From Glossina fuscipes (lineage: Eukaryota > Arthropoda > Insecta > Diptera > Glossinidae): 64,000 nucleotides of DNA. The stretch lies in contig NW_023998451.1 in the NCBI RefSeq assembly GCF_014805625.2, positions 231,844 through 295,843 of the forward strand, read 5' to 3'. Positions within the stretch are counted from its first letter, which is position 1. The number at the start of each line of letters is the position of its first letter. Below, in pieces: positions 1-15,120 of this stretch. The notes beneath the pieces are model-generated. The model was not told the DNA's origin and made no database searches. It saw only the letters and a program-made list of their open reading frames with translations. The position numbers and the translations under genes were made by a program.

Positions 1-3000
1 GAAACCTTTTTAAGCGCTTTATAAACTTCTACTGACAAAACGTCGCAAAGGTTTTTCGTACTTCTCTTTTTTTACACGTTATCATTTTATCATGGTCGAA
101 GAACTTCCACAATGTAAGAAAAAGAACTATTTAGTAAATACACGCGGGCATCTTTCAAGTTTGAATTCCTCTCTTTTCAATTTCCTATTGTGTTTAAATT
201 TCTAATACTTCTCGCAAAACTTTATGGCCTTTTTGAAGTTGCACTCGTTCTTTACGGCTCTACTCCTCCTTCGAATTTTATATTTCATTTTATTTCTCAT
301 TTATTAAGTAACTATAGGCCTATTACCTAATTACATAGATACATTTCATGTGCAAAAAGAAACTAAACACAACAACAAGTCCACTCTGAAAATTATCGAA
401 AATCAGTGAGTATACGAGCCAGCTGGGTGATAAATGGGTGACAATATAATCATCTTGCTTCATGAACTCGGTAGATCATCACTTCCTACCAGGAACAAAA
501 TATGTATAGTGAGTATAGAAGTGCCGCCAATTTTCTTCTAAACGTATTCAAAGAATCATCGAAGGATTTCAGGCTCAGTGGTAAGGCATTCCAATATCTA
601 GCAACGCAAACAGTAAAGTATCGCTCGGCTAATGAGTTGGACAAACGTGGTATTAAAATGAAAGGGCTTCTATTCGATCTGGAGATTATGTATATTTCAG
701 CGCATAGAAATCCTACGGTTTTTAACTTTTTAAAAGCCGACTTTTGACACTGCCAGCGAAATAATTCGCACTTCTTTCCTTAAATTTCTTTTACATTCCT
801 TCTTCTTCTCCATATTGAAAAAGAGTAAAGAATATGATTTAAAAACGTAATACGGAAAAAGATATAAAATCTAGTAGTCTAGTAGTAGATCTAGTAGACC
901 CTAAACGATGGTCTTTGCTCATATAAAAGGATAGGTCACTTGACTAATCTGACCTTTATTATTTAATTAGTTACATCTTTTCCTTGCTGCGGTATAACAC
1001 AGCATAGATGACAAAATAAAAATCTTTATCTGACCCATTTAAATTTCAATTTCTATGCTCTTTGAATTAGTTGTTGCTTACCTGATCGATATTTATTGCT
1101 TTACAGTTTATACACTTTAACACTTATAATTAGCAATAATTGCAGCAATAATAATAATAACAATAAAGTTAACTTTGCCTTGTCTGAATCAAATCCAATG
1201 CAAACTAATCATCAATAATGTAAAAACAAAAGAAGTATTGCTGTAAACATTCGATGACATACAACACACGGTCTGCTACTTAACAACTCAATAAGTGGCT
1301 TACATTAACCACAAGGTGGTAGCTAGCTAGTAAGCGGTCGTAAATGTATTGTTTTAACGTATGATTTATTGCAATTCATCTCAAGAGAATATCACAACAA
1401 CAACAAAAACAATAATAATAAATCATGCATAACGATGTATGCGTGGTGTTGTGGTGTCAACATCATAAGCATTAATCGAGAGCGTAAAGCAGCAACAGTT
1501 TAGCGAAAAATCTGAAAATTTCTGCACAAAACACAGCAAAACGAAACACTTCAATCCCTTCCTGACTTTAGAGCTTAGAATACACGTCCACATAAAGGGT
1601 GTTCACACACTTGCGTTACAATTGGAAACAATTATAAGTTCAACAACTTATATTGGATGTAAGACGAACAACAGAAATAAACCTAAATTTTTTTTTTTTT
1701 CAATTTTCTACTTGTCCTTCATCCACCCGGCTTAATACTATCCTTCAAGACTATTGACAAATCAGTTAACATTAATGTCAGAGGAGGCTTTAAATATTAT
1801 TTCTCTTAACTTTCAAATCTTTGACGAAATAAAGCGAAGATAAGTTAGATAGTAGAATTGAAAGAAGTGCTTGCTCATAGTGGAGCACATATAAAAAGAC
1901 CGACTGTGACAATTTTTATTGCCCCTAATAATGATTGTTCGAATTTAAGGCAAAGTATGATGCGGGAATTCCTCCATCGCATTGGCCGGAAAGTGTTTAA
2001 AGAAACTTTCTTTACAAACCAGCGGAAATTTTGAAATTGGTCTGCGAGAAAAAAAGCAAAAAAAAAATAAATATGAATTGCTCAACATTGCTCTCCTTAA
2101 ATGCTATGATTGATCATTTTGATAACGTCTTTCTTGATTTATTGTAAAAAGACCTTGAATGATGATAGTTTGTCGTTGGCTTTGCAAATTACATTGAATT
2201 GTTTTTTATCCATTATATCCGCAAAGTTCGAAACTTAATATCAGAACAATATGGCCATGCCGATAAAACTAACTAAAAATTGCTTTTTCTTTAAAAAAAG
2301 TCAGAATTTTGCGCCATTCTGAAACCGAAGTCCCTTTATGACGTGTCTGTAGAAATTCGGTTCTATTATAAGATTACCTTTTGCTTGTAAGAAGTCTTGG
2401 ACTTCAAGAGGGTTGTTTGGATTTTAAATGGTTTCAAGTGCGCAATCTCCTGTTCTCTCAAGGTGACAAAGAGAAGTGTAGCTTTTACGCAGTTCCACAG
2501 AAGAATTGCCATAAAACCTTTTCGGGTTACACCGCTAATCTTGGTGACGCACTCTAAACAACAAGTGCTTGCTTCTATTAAAGATACTTTTTCTTTAAAA
2601 ATATCATTTTAAAAAAGTTCTGTAAGAGAACTTTAACATGGCCTTGGATCTTGGCCTTGGTTCTAAAAGAAATTGCTCTTTTTTCTACATGATTAGTTCG
2701 TCTTCAAATGAAGCCAAGGATCTTATGCACTGAAAAGGAGAAGTCTTTCTAAATTTTCGAAATTTTGTTTATAGAAGATTCCTTAACTATTCATTCATTA
2801 ACCACTGAAGCTTTTGAATGCTACAAAGATATTTTCCAATTTGCGCACGGACTTTATGAATACCCTGTATCTATTTATAGGCACAATGTGCGCAATGTAC
2901 ACATTTACAGAAAATATTCGCATCAGAGCCTTAAGTAATGACAGAAGGAACTACAATGATAGCAACGAATTTAGCGACTACAGGAAAGGAGTATTCATTC

Positions 3001-6000
3001 ATTAAAGCATCTATACGTATGCGACAGTTCATGCGATTACAGCACATAATGTGTAGTATGGGCGCGTATACGGTTGAGAACATTTTGAAAGCTTACTTGA
3101 AAATCATACACAAAATATCACGACATCACGACATCTCTTAGGTAATAAAGAATAGCGTTAGGAGTAAACCGGACTATTACAGCTGCAACTATTTTTAGAT
3201 TCAATTAATTGCACAGTGTCAGCAACCTAGTGCTGAACACTCTCTTGTAAAATAAATTTCTCAAAACGCATTTTACTAAATTCTCAATGGCGCTCATAAA
3301 TGTGCGAAAAAAAACATAAATAAATAAAAAGTAATAATAATAATAATAATAATAATAGTAAATCAAATGGAAAGAAAACATAAAAATCTTAAACAACTAA
3401 TAAGAACATCGACATTAGCAACACGCAAAAGGATTTATCAACCAGCATAAGGTAGGAAAGATAGGTCGTTGTATTAAATTATTTGAGAAACAGCGGTCAT
3501 ATGTGCTTACATATGTGCATACATATGCAATGTGTGACACCAATAAAAATCTCATCACGATTTTAGTTCTCCATTATCCATTGACTACGAAACAACCGGC
3601 GCACAACGCTTCCTTAAATAATGTCTGCAAACTCAAGCAACAAACGTTGGTTACCAAAAGATGTAGCTTCAGTTAATTATTTCACATGTGTATACCTCGG
3701 CGGAGATCATTTCAATTTAAAGCTTTTTTATAAAATCGAACAAGTCGAAACTGAAAAATTTCTGCCAAATTTTGTTCAAAATTTAAGAGATTAAGTGCGA
3801 GAGAGTCTTCCTTCTGCTTTTTTCGTGCAAAACTTTTCTCTGCAAGATTTCCAATAAACACTTCATCTTCTTCTACAATATAATAACCAAGCCATTCGAA
3901 ATGAATTAACGTAAATAATAAGTTTAAAAATGTTTCAAGGCGAAATTTACTTACTGCTGCGTCATGCTTACAATCGTCGTTCAGTCAGAAAGCATGCACG
4001 GAGCCAAAGTTGCCTTTATATTCAACGACATACAATCAGGCAATATATTCATAGCATGAGCGGTCAAGTCGGTCTATTTGCCAGCTATCTTGTGCTATCA
4101 AGCATTGTAGAGTCGTTTGTAGTTGAGCTGACTGTCTACTTCATCATCATTATCATCGTCCACCACCATCACCCTCAACACTTACTCAAGTCAGTCAGAT
4201 ATATAAAGAGATATACACCAAACAACGACATCAACGACAACAACGACAACAATAACAACACAAACGAACGCCCGACCGACCAACCATACATTCAAACATA
4301 TAAATGTTAGTTTTTCCCATTGAAATAAACAAATACAGAAAAAAAAAAACCAACAACAAAAATATTCTCTATATTTTATATATCAACACAACAACGCAGT
4401 ATGATCCCACCATCATATCTACACGTTAGTCGTTGGATGGATGATGGTTCGAAAACAAAAATCACTTTATGCGACCTAAGAGATATGTGAACAAAAACAC
4501 AAAACAGTAAAAAAAAGAAAAACAGAAAAAAATCCCAACTGACAACATTCCACACACGTGTGCAAGTGTATGTGTGTGTACTGTGTATATAACGAGCATA
4601 CAGCAAAAAAAGCCCCATCCATGAAACACAACAGCACTTAAATGAATCCAAATAATAAAACTAACAACAAAAAACTAAAAAAAAAAAAAATACCAAATAA
4701 TTCTCTACACATACCATACCGCCTCACTACCATCCCCCTCTTCCAACCACTTATCCAACTGAACAATAAATATACAGACATGAAATAATACAAAAACTGG
4801 GTTGCCACGCAAAAAGAACTCAACTAAAATTTGTGCACAGTAGCGTACTTTTATAAGGGGAACATTTCAATAACTTTACTAATCGTTTATGACATCTATA
4901 TATATAAGTTATATATATATAAGCTTTTAAGTTTCCTTACCACTTACTACAGATTATTTGCTTTAAGATCAGTTACAACAAATATGTCATTTGATCAATT
5001 TCATTAATTTTTAATCGATTGACGAAATTACCAAAGCCGGCATTTAACTGACTACGACGATATAAGTTTCTATTAGTATAAAGTATATCTCTCTAGCGCA
5101 AATGTGAGTCATATAAGGGAACTTGTATAGTATTAATCGGACCAAGAGAATTAAGAAACAACTGGAGTTAGTAATGAAAGACGAGAGTCACTTAAAATAG
5201 AAGTAGGCTATAAAGAATTCTTGCATCACACAAAATTTTAAATTAAGTGTTTCTGCTTCTAGAGTAAAAATATATTTTTTTGCAGGCATAAAGGCGCCAG
5301 AGCATGATAAAAGGCAAGATTTAACTTTCAAGAAAGATCATAAAGTAAAGTTCTTAACTTCTCAGCAGTGCATTCATGATTGAAGCATAAAAATTAGTCA
5401 TTTTTAAAAATAAATAATAATAAGGATAAATGGACAGTAAGAGATATTATCGTTAACTATAGTTACATGACCAACCATATACTAGTAGTTTTCATTTACT
5501 GTATAACGAATAGTAAAAATATCAAGGAGACGTACCACTGAAAAGCATCCATGTGACTTCTTATGAAAATTCCATATTTTTATAAAACTTCTACCCTTTT
5601 ATTATACCTGTATATTTACTTTACTGATTTGTTAGGCAAAGTGTGAGGTGTCAGCTTCATAACTTTTTCCCAAGCTAAGAAAAATCAACTTCAGCAGTGC
5701 TTTAATAAAAGACCCTAATATCATCACTATTACAACAAATTTAATGCAGAAGACATTAAGACCTAATAAACTGACGTGCAAACTTTTCACCTTTTGTCAC
5801 TTTAAAAAGAAATGTAAACATTTCACGAGGCTACATTTTAAGCTGCTTTAAAAGCGGTCATATTTAATTATTTAGTTAAACTAAACATATTTAAACTGTC
5901 TTACTTCATACAAAATTAATAAGTGGTGCTTGTGTTTATGTCGTCAGTGTTAGGTTTTCAAAAACTCTGTACTTTTAGACATAGTCTTCTTTAACATATA

Positions 6001-7929
6001 TTAAAGAATTGATTAAATGAAGAAGCGAAGCAGAAATACGGACTGATGTCGCACCCTATTATCTTATTTAGGTCCTCATACAAGTTATCTCATTCAGGTC
6101 CTCATACAAGTGAATCAAATAAATGATCAGTCACCTTCAACTAAAACGATAAATTTCAATCTGCTGTTTAAATAGTTATGAGCAACAAGCCGTAGAAAGT
6201 TTACAGGTTACCTGATACGTATTTACAGCAATAAAGAATGCATTCAATTTTTCAGAGATACATACAAAAGTTGAATATTTCTACGAATTTTTATTTTAAT
6301 TCTTATCAGCATGCTTTTCACATTATCGTAACCGTATTACAAGGACATGGACGAGCAAAATATTTTCTTTGTCAACAAAAATCTCTTTCATCTAAGTATT
6401 AATTATTAATTACCCTTGTATAACATTATATATGCGACGCTTGTGTTGTTTCAATTGTATCGTACTTTATATTTAAAAAGATAGGTTGGCAACTCCAATT
6501 TAATACTCATGCCCCTTATGAAAGCAAACTTTTTTTTAGACGTTCTTTCGATTTTACATTAATAATTGTCTTTGCATTTCTCTCGTTCTTTCTCTCTGAC
6601 ATTCTCTATTTCGGGAAATCTCTTTCATTACAGTAACTCTCTTTTTGTGTCTTATATAAGGCCTTTTTTTTTCTATAAAATTTTCGCTACATTTTCAATA
6701 TTTAGGTAGAAGCATATAATAAAAACTATTTACAACGATAAGCATAAGCTTGCGAGAGTTGTATTGTACATCGTTTCGTTTCTCTTTTCAATGCACACAT
6801 ATATCTTGCTGACTCACTTCAATACATTATATAGCAAATTGTTGGTATTTCCTTTGTATTCACTGTATATGTGTGTATCTATATGCATATACAATACTTT
6901 TGGGCAAGCTGGAGAGAAAGGCAAAGAATGAGGTAACTATATGTTTCTTTGTGTATGTCGTTTATTCGTATATAAATGTGTGTGTGTGCATATGTGTTGC
7001 GTGCGTGTGTGTGTGTGTAAATCTAAGTGTTCACAAGACGACTGACTCTGGTGTACGTATTTTTCACAACGACTGGTTATTTCTGATTTTAGCATGGTAG
7101 ACTAAGTACATATTCGCTCGCTCGCTCGCAGATCGCAAATTAACACGAAATCTTCGCCGTAAAGTCGTATTTATGTTAAAAGAAAAAAGCGCGTAATTTT
7201 TTCCTTCCTTTTTCTTTTTGAAGTAGTTTTTCAAAAAAAAAAAAAAAAAAATTAAATATAAAAGGGACAAGAATTGCTGCAAGTTCCTTAATAGAAGAAG
7301 TTTTTAACGCTTTAAAAATAATTAAAATAAATTAATAATAAATAAAGTTAAAGAAATGGACAGAAAAACCAAATCCGGCTTAAAGAGTTAATGATATGAA
7401 ATTGTTTTTGTAAAATTGAAATGAAAAATAAAGCCGCGTCACAAGCATTAGTAGTTAATGAATATGAAACTTTTTTTAAGTGCATTGAAAAAGTATTAAA
7501 AACTAAATAAATCCTCGTCTATAATAGAAGTCTCTGCTTAAGAAATTTGTAATCAAAACAAACTATACAATACAAACACTAGCGCAATAATATAGTAAAG
7601 TAGTAAATTATTAAAAAGTTTAATTGACCAAAGCAGAAACGTAAAACATAAACAGATATAAAAAAAACGAAGTAGAAGAAGAATTGCGATACACACAAGA
7701 AAGATGTCAAATAGCCATCAAATGTTGTGCTCATACCTAAATGTTTTTTCTTATCAGCATCGTCAGCATTGTTGTCAACAATAAAGCGAGTGCCTGCCTG
7801 CTCTCCGTATTTGATAACAGATTTCTTTCGAAGAAAGCGTAGATAAATAACAAACTGTTAAGAATTTTCAATATTAAATCAATTCCATAAGAGAAGGGAT
7901 TGTTTTACTAAACTTTTTCCAAACAAATA
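1..7929. other. Gene-poor flank upstream of tara
   Basis: I see no convincing protein or RNA gene here. The open frames present are short and of low complexity. The stretch is AT-rich and contains poly-T and poly-A runs, TAA/ATT trinucleotide runs (for example near 3330-3360), AT-dinucleotide runs (about 4895-4925) and TG runs (about 6975-7020). A 17-base segment with core AGGTCCTCATACAAGT occurs twice, 26 bases apart, at 6070-6112. By position it probably includes the tara promoter and 5' untranslated region near its right end, but I cannot place a transcription start. Confidence 0.5.
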
Positions 7930-7941
7930 ATGTGCACAGAG
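7930..7941 (+). CDS. tara: Candidate first coding exon of taranis (4 codons)
   Basis: The sequence reads ATG TGC ACA GAG followed immediately by a strong splice donor, GTAAGT. It ends in phase 0. The main tara exon has an acceptor ending in AG at 22761-22762, followed by four in-frame codons (Ile-Asn-Ser-Ala) before its own ATG at 22775. Joining the two gives an open N-terminus starting Met-Cys-Thr-Glu-Ile-Asn-Ser-Ala-Met-Gly. This would be a start exon separated by a 14.8 kb intron. tara in Drosophila is known to be a large gene with alternative N-termini, which fits. The evidence is only the donor, the phase and the position; four-codon exons can arise by chance, so this is tentative. Confidence 0.4.
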
Positions 7942-10900
7942 GTAAGTTTTCTTTATTTATATTTTTTTTTTTGATGATTTATTTACTTTATTCTTGAAAT
8001 ATCCTTAAAAAGTCTTATTAGGCCCACTTCTATATACATAAATATATATATATGTATATATGGAGAGAATATGTCTTGCTTTATTTACTCCGCTAGCAAT
8101 AAACATCGCGACTACTCAGGATGCACATGTAAATAATAATAATAATAACAAGCACGTGGTAGTTATTGCACAAAATTGCTTTTCTTTTATTCCCTCCTTT
8201 TGTATACACGGGTGGCTCCACTACTACGTTATGCTCATTCTTTTTTTTTTTTTCTTGCTTCGTTCTCGCACAAACAATAATTTGCGTTTGCTTGCGAAAA
8301 CTTTGTGCAATTTATACTCATCGAGTATGAAAAGCGTATACCACACTCTATCACTTCCTCATATGTTTTTAGCTGATTACGAATGCACTATAGCATGTAT
8401 GGCATGGCAAAGAGACCCACCACACAAAACACTTGTCTATCTTATCAGCTGCTTTCGTTGTTAAAGGAGAATAACTTACCACCAATTACACATATTCACC
8501 GTTGTTTTTTTTTTTTTTTTTTTTCCTTTATGAAGGGTTGCCTTCTCTTGCCATAAGTTGTTTGATAATAATGACACATCACTACTACTATACACTCGAT
8601 AGAGAGGGATGCGTATTAATGGTGAAAAAAACATCTTGTTAGACGCACTCTAATAATAATATTATCCATATACAATGCAACAGTTTGTAAAGTTTCGTAT
8701 GTGGAAAGGTTCATATAATTGAAAACGATACGTAGTAAGAATTATTTTTCTATTTTCCTAACGAAATCACGACACAGAGCATAGCACAGTTTTTCTATTA
8801 GCTGGGGATTTCTACTTGGAAGGTTTTTTTTTTTTCTTTAGAAAAAGTTCATGATGGTGCAGTGTCCTAAGACAAAATACTAGCTAGAATTGTAGCTATA
8901 GCTTAATTTTCAATGGAGTCGACTATCTGCGGGTACATACATCTTAAGCATATTTCGCTTTTTATTCAAAAGCGTTGTGTTAAACATATAACTGCTTTAG
9001 ATTGGATAGTGTAGTTTATGCTGAAAAGCTGCCAATACCTTTATGGTTAATGATTGACATTAAAGATGCCAAGGGAAAAATTGGGAATTGGGAACCAATT
9101 TTTCTTTATTAGGTTTAAACTATTTAAACAGTTAGATAACTGTATGAAAAAGAATTGCCTGCTGAAGATTAGCGTTCCCATTACAGGTTTTCCTCCTTGA
9201 GATCGCTGGATAACAGTGATAAACACAAATTCATTTGTGTAAGAGAATCAGCACAGCTCGAATTCAACATTTACTGGCATTAGCCTTACTGGTCAGACTG
9301 TGCCATTTTCTTTGCTTTTATGTGCTTGGGCTAAAATGCAATCTTTGACAAACTATTCTCATTCAAGTGGATTTCTTAGGCAAAGCAATTATATGAAATT
9401 ACGGCTCATTACTTACTCAAGTCAGTTGTAAGGCGGCCGGAAGTTTTTTTAACGGAAAAGGGCTTCATAAGAATATTGCGATCTGCTTTTTATTCATGTC
9501 CTTCAATATTTGCGCGCACTAGCGCCTCAACTAAGAGACATATGGTGTAAGTAAGTTCGTTCGAAGTCAACTATTTTCTCCAGATTTTCTTTCTTCTTCC
9601 TTGGTTATCCACTTCCCAATACTTCAATTTCGAATACCTTCACCTTTCTTCTTTGTCTTTTGAATTAAAAATGTTCACTTTTTGACTTCGTGCGTATTTT
9701 TTCACAACTACTAAGTTAAGTATTTTGTTTGACCAAGTATTTCACGTATTTCCTTCCCGTATTACTTATCATTTGTAAAAGAATACCGCAAAGGTGTACA
9801 TAGCACAATACCCAAGTACAACTTTATGTTAAAAAGGTGAAAAGAGTACAGTACTGTCCTTGGAACTAAAAACTCATAGGAACACGATCAACTAGACAAT
9901 GTCTTCACACGCTCGAGCTTGGAAAACGATTTTCAGTTTGATTGTAAAAAATAGCTTTGGTAAGGTAATCAAATATATCCCTTTCCTGTTTTGCGTAGAA
10001 ATGCGAACAAAGCACAAAAAAATTAAGGAATACTGTCTTATGAGAAATTGGTTTGGAAGAGTAAGACTGGAGAAAGAAATAACGGTTGAAGGAAGAGATG
10101 GAATATAGTGTATAGAAAATATCAGGAATAGAAGAGGGGAATGAAGGAAAGCGAATTATGGAATTAAGAGAACATATAGTAACTGGAGAAGTTGAGTGGA
10201 AGAATAAATGAAGAAGCAATGGAAAACGAAGTGGACCAAAAGAAAAATAATGTACAGGAAATGGACGAAATAGAAAGAAATCTAAAAGAAGCGATTTGAT
10301 ATGACCGGAGTAAACGAAAGAAGAAGAGTTTTGCAAGATCTCACATAAGACGAAAAATTGACGTCAGCGTACGCGATCTCTACCCCAACCTAAACCATTT
10401 GTATTTGTTTTCGCTGCTATAAATAGGACCCATAATAAGCAATGTAAATCTTATGTTGGCCAGTCCTAAACCTGCCGTCAATAGAAGGGGTACATTGTGA
10501 ATGCATCAAGTTCCACAGGTTTCAACCGCGTAATTGCTTTGACGATAAGCAATTCTTTTCATTTTCCACGACTTACTGCACTGCAATTATTTTGTTTTTA
10601 AAACAGCAGCAGCTGCTGCAGGTCAAGGTTGACTTTATTGTGCAATCATTTATACAATCAATGGTAGCCCGATAGAGGGTGCTTTTATCTTTCCTCTTAG
10701 GGCTACTCTTCATGAAGCGCGTTTACAAGCCCCAAATTTCAACCATAAAAAGCCTTAGCCTTTCCAAGTTTTATGATTAGTTTCCAGTAAAACACTTTGT
10801 TTTTCTTATGGGGACTCCTGAAGCAAAAATATTCCAACTTGGAAAAAATTGTATAAATTGTACATTAACGCTACTAGCAGCAGCAGCTTGCAAGTAAAGA

Positions 10901-13450
10901 TAAGAAGCTCCTTTCAATTCTATTGATAGGTTATCATTTTCATAGTTGTTTTCCTCATGCCCTAAAAGCTAGACGGATTATGCCGAGTAGAGTAGAGGTG
11001 ACGTATCATTGCATTTATGTGATCTGCAAGTTGCGCTTAATAATCGCTCCGCCAATGACCTATTGTTGTTCTTATGTTCTAGAGTAACAATTGTTTCCAT
11101 TGTTTACGGATCAGCTATACTTTCATTCATTACGGATATTTTGGGCACGTTCGTCTGTCTGGCTTGTATTCATCACAAGTCATTTCTTTGTGGTCAATTA
11201 CCCTTTGAATAGTCACTTGTTCCCACCATTAAGGAAACACACAGACTATGGGATATGGGATATAGACATAGTTAACAAACAAAACAATATTTCGATACAC
11301 TTTGACACACATTTTGCAATAACGCAACATAAAGTTATTATAGCTCGTTCGCTTTTATGGAACACGAGAAACGTTAATAGCAATGTCTCTGCTGGGAATA
11401 TATATATGGTATACGAAAGGTTGGTTGTATCTCTCTAGATTTTGTGGCGAGCAAACTCATACCGGCATTGTTTCTCCAATAAGCACGTTTAACGTTTAAC
11501 GAACGGTCAATGGGTGGGTGGTTTCACTCATGTAAACACACTCACTACTGTTTGTTTGTTCATTTGTATTTCAGTCATATGGTGAGATTACAAAATAACC
11601 AAAAAAAAAATGAAAAGACAAAGTTTTTCATGCACTTGTTTCACTAAGAAGCGGTAGAAGAAGAGGTAGCGCGAGATATTCAATGTACCATGCACTTGTA
11701 CATGCTTTATATGTTTTCAATTTCGTTTTACGGTGTCATTTTCTTGTTTTCCTCTTTTTTTCTTATTTTTTTTTTTTTTTGCATTTTTTTGCATTTTTTT
11801 CTTTTTTTTGTTTCAGTAGCTACCACAGCAGCAACAGCTGTTAAAAAAAGGACTCAATTATTTGTACGCCAAAGTTAAAAATCAACAGGTTGTGTACAAG
11901 ATTTCAAATAATCATAATTAATTATACACTCAAACTAAAGATGCTTGACGTTTATGGTGGCACTCGACAAAAAGACCAGAGAAAATTTTTCATTCTCTTT
12001 GACTTCATAACTTAGAAAAGAATGCTATAACATATAACACACGTCTACAAGCATCATCATTATTGTTGTAGGTAAGAAAGAAGAGATCCCAGCTGGAAAG
12101 ATAGCTAGCTATACTATATGCTTAGAATTATTTTGCGAATAAATAATTCGCTCTTTCTTTCTTTCGTTCTGCTTATAAAAGGCAAAATGTGTTAACGTAA
12201 AGATGGTGTAATTTTAAAGAAAAAACAAAAAAAAAAAAGAAGGAAAAATTCTAGTTTTTATGCATGTGCACAGATATCAGAATGCGTTTATGTAAATGTG
12301 TATGAGAACTTTTATGGGAAATGTTATATATGCTTACTGCATTATGAAAATAAAAACTACTTACACGTTATAATCCTAGCTATAGAAAATGACGGCCCAC
12401 ACAGCCCACTACTACTACTACTAGTACCCATTATGTTATCATCATCTAAGCAACAAACCAACCCTATGTGAAGGTTTTTATTATGTCAGAGTACAAGCAT
12501 ACTTGCATATACACACATATATAAATACATAAATACATACATACATACGTACAAAGGAATCAACGAACGAGCGAACATTACGAACATTAAACTAAACGTA
12601 CATATTTCACCCAATTTCATATTTACGTACATTTTAGCTTTTCAACGTCAACATCGCCCACTTGCCTTTCTGAATGCAAAGTCAGTCTGACGGACCAACG
12701 AACGAACGAACGAATGAACTAACCAAGCGACTAACAAAACCATCCTTGCTACTACTACTATACATTCGCACAATTACAGACGGATAATATCGATACAATC
12801 ATCGTAGAGCTGGTGTTATTGTGTATCTGCGCAGTGTAGCTGTACAAGTTTTTTGGATATTTGCTGCAGAGTTTTACTACACTGCCAATGTATAGGTGTA
12901 CAAAATCGTTCCTTCGCAAACTTTTCACAACCGCATTATACGGAGAGTGATATAAACAGTCGGAAATACCCATCCCCCACACAATCAACGTCATGGAAAG
13001 GAAGGCACACAAAATACACACACACACACAAATGATGCTTCTCAAATGCAAATACTAAAAAACTGACATTTACGAAAAACGTCAAATAGTATTCTAACTT
13101 CCCTCCCTTTGCACCCTATACAATGTTTGTTGCGGAATTGTATATCTGTATGTGTGCGTCTGTGTGTATGTGTTTTACTTGTGTTCAACCTCAACTCATT
13201 GTTGCAACTCATTGCTGTGGTTCTATTTAAACCCAACAAAAACTCTAAGCGAACACCCAAGGATGGACGTATCTCTGAAACTGTTCTCCATTCTGCATAA
13301 CAGCAAATGTACATCATATACGATACGATACGATACGATACGGTAAAAGACTAAAAATATCAAATAACATGACATGCTATAATACGCTATTTAATGGACA
13401 GAGGTATCCTGAAGGAGAGTTAGAACTAAAGCTTTCAAAAAAATAATCAC

Positions 13451-13511
13451 GCGCGCGATAAAAACTTTTCACTTGTTATTATTATATCGCGCGAGAAAAA
13501 TTTTCTCTCGC
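13451..13511. repeat. GC-rich hairpin plus adjacent palindrome
   Basis: Two arms, CGCGCGATA and TATCGCGCG, face each other across an AT-rich loop of about 25 bases. Immediately after lies a near-perfect palindrome built on GAGAAAAATTTTCTC. This stands out in otherwise AT-rich sequence. The function is unknown; it could be a decayed transposon end, or a structured element of the intron. Confidence 0.45.
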
Positions 13512-14702
13512 CGTGGCTTGCAAAGCAGGATTGTTTTAAACGGCATAATAAACTTCAAGGATTTCATGATGTGGTTGTTGCATCCTCTTTACTTGCGAGT
13601 TTCTTGCTTGAAGTGATGGACTTTTAAAAATGTGAAAAAGTTTTTGGCGACATCCCATGCAATGCAGGATGTTTTGTAAAAGCTTTTAGTCATTTTAAAG
13701 ACCTTAACGTTGCATGAGCTTTTAAAGACCCATTAACCAAATTATTTAGGGGCAGCGGTCCCGTAATTTCCAACTGAGTTTCTCTCGTCTCCATAAATGC
13801 TCAATGCCGCAAAAATCTGCTTCGTTGCATTTAAGAGCCTCATTATTTTGCGCGACTTTAAGATTTGTCGTACAATATGACTGAATTGGCATAACCGACC
13901 CGGGCTTTCGAAGGGCTGGCACGCACTTTGGAAATTTGTTTTGTTCCTATCTGACTTTCAGAGTTTTTCGAACGTATACTTCGAACTTTACTCTACGTTG
14001 CTGCTCTGTGTTATTCTTTAAGGGCCCCAAATGTAATTTTTTTACATTCGCGGATTCAACCGGCATTACTCGCACCTGTTCATAAAAACAGCTAATTAGA
14101 TTTCTTTCAAAGCCACCACATAACATGATTTCGAACGCGTTTTTTTTTTTTTTTTTTTTGCGTTGCTTGCTTTCTCACAGTTTGTGTACGTCTCTCGACT
14201 CCTGTCGTTAAAGCATACAATATAAGATGAGAAGGAAGGTTGCATCTTTATTGTTGCGAATACGAAATTTCCTTATACCCTTAGATTAGGTCTTAAAAAA
14301 AGATGATCGTTTAAAGCCTTAAAGTATGTTGTAATTTTTGATAACAAAAAGCCAATGTTATGTGCGGCGCCTGCATATGCGAATATTTATTTATCTATTA
14401 CTCATATTTGTGTTATAGAGAATAGATTTTTTTTGCTTTGTTTTGTTTAAATTATGATGATTTCAACTTAAATCGGAACACAACACTGTGTACGAATCAC
14501 CATTGACGCCGTCGTCGTCGTCGTCGTCGTAGTCATTTAATATTGCCATCATCGCGTCATTGCCGTCATCGAGCTATGCGTTGTGTATTAAGTAAAGCAT
14601 TTTTGTTTCGTTCGTTCGTAGTTGAACGATCGATATGTAAGTTGATTTTTGTACTTGTGTACTCTCTGTATACCGTAAAATATTGCACACAATACCATAC
14701 GT

Positions 14703-14760
14703 ATTGTACATACATACATACATACATACAAACAAACATACATACAAACATATACATTCA
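14703..14760. repeat. CATA/CAAA tetranucleotide microsatellite
   Basis: Runs of CATA and ACAA tetramers are interspersed. They create several overlapping false open frames rich in Tyr, Ile, His and Thr on both strands. Confidence 0.8.
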
Positions 14761-15091
14761 CATTCATATATACATGCATACGTACAAAAAACATACATAC
14801 AATACACATATATAAAACGTTGGTTGATACCCACTCAGGATTATATGAACATTTTACATGTATATAAGTAAACACATTCATTATATACCGTATACATATA
14901 CCCACGTATGTGCATATACAAACACAGGGTAATGCTCATCAGTTGTTTTCGACATGAAATTTATATTGAAGCGTTGTATTTTTGTTGTTGCCATCTCGAC
15001 TATTCGAATGAGTCTTTCCATCGAACGAACAACGAACCAACGTTTTCGCCCGTTTTCAAAGCAACTCTACATCACATAACAGACGCATACA

Positions 15092-15120
15092 TCTATATAT
15101 ATATATATATATATATATAC
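15092..15120. repeat. AT dinucleotide microsatellite
   Basis: Uninterrupted TA/AT dinucleotides. Similar runs occur at 16062-16105 and 21459-21492. Confidence 0.85.

Noticed and set aside
3930..4310. 126-residue open frame in the 5' flank
   Set aside because: His/Asn/Tyr-rich low-complexity sequence from CAC/AAC repeats. There is no domain and no splice logic.
10418..10425. TATAAATA box as an alternative tara promoter
   Set aside because: A good TATA match, but no initiator at the expected distance and no exon downstream. Such matches are expected by chance in AT-rich DNA.
14543..14905. Several overlapping open frames on both strands
   Set aside because: All arise from the CATA/CAAA microsatellite, in which stop codons are rare in several frames.
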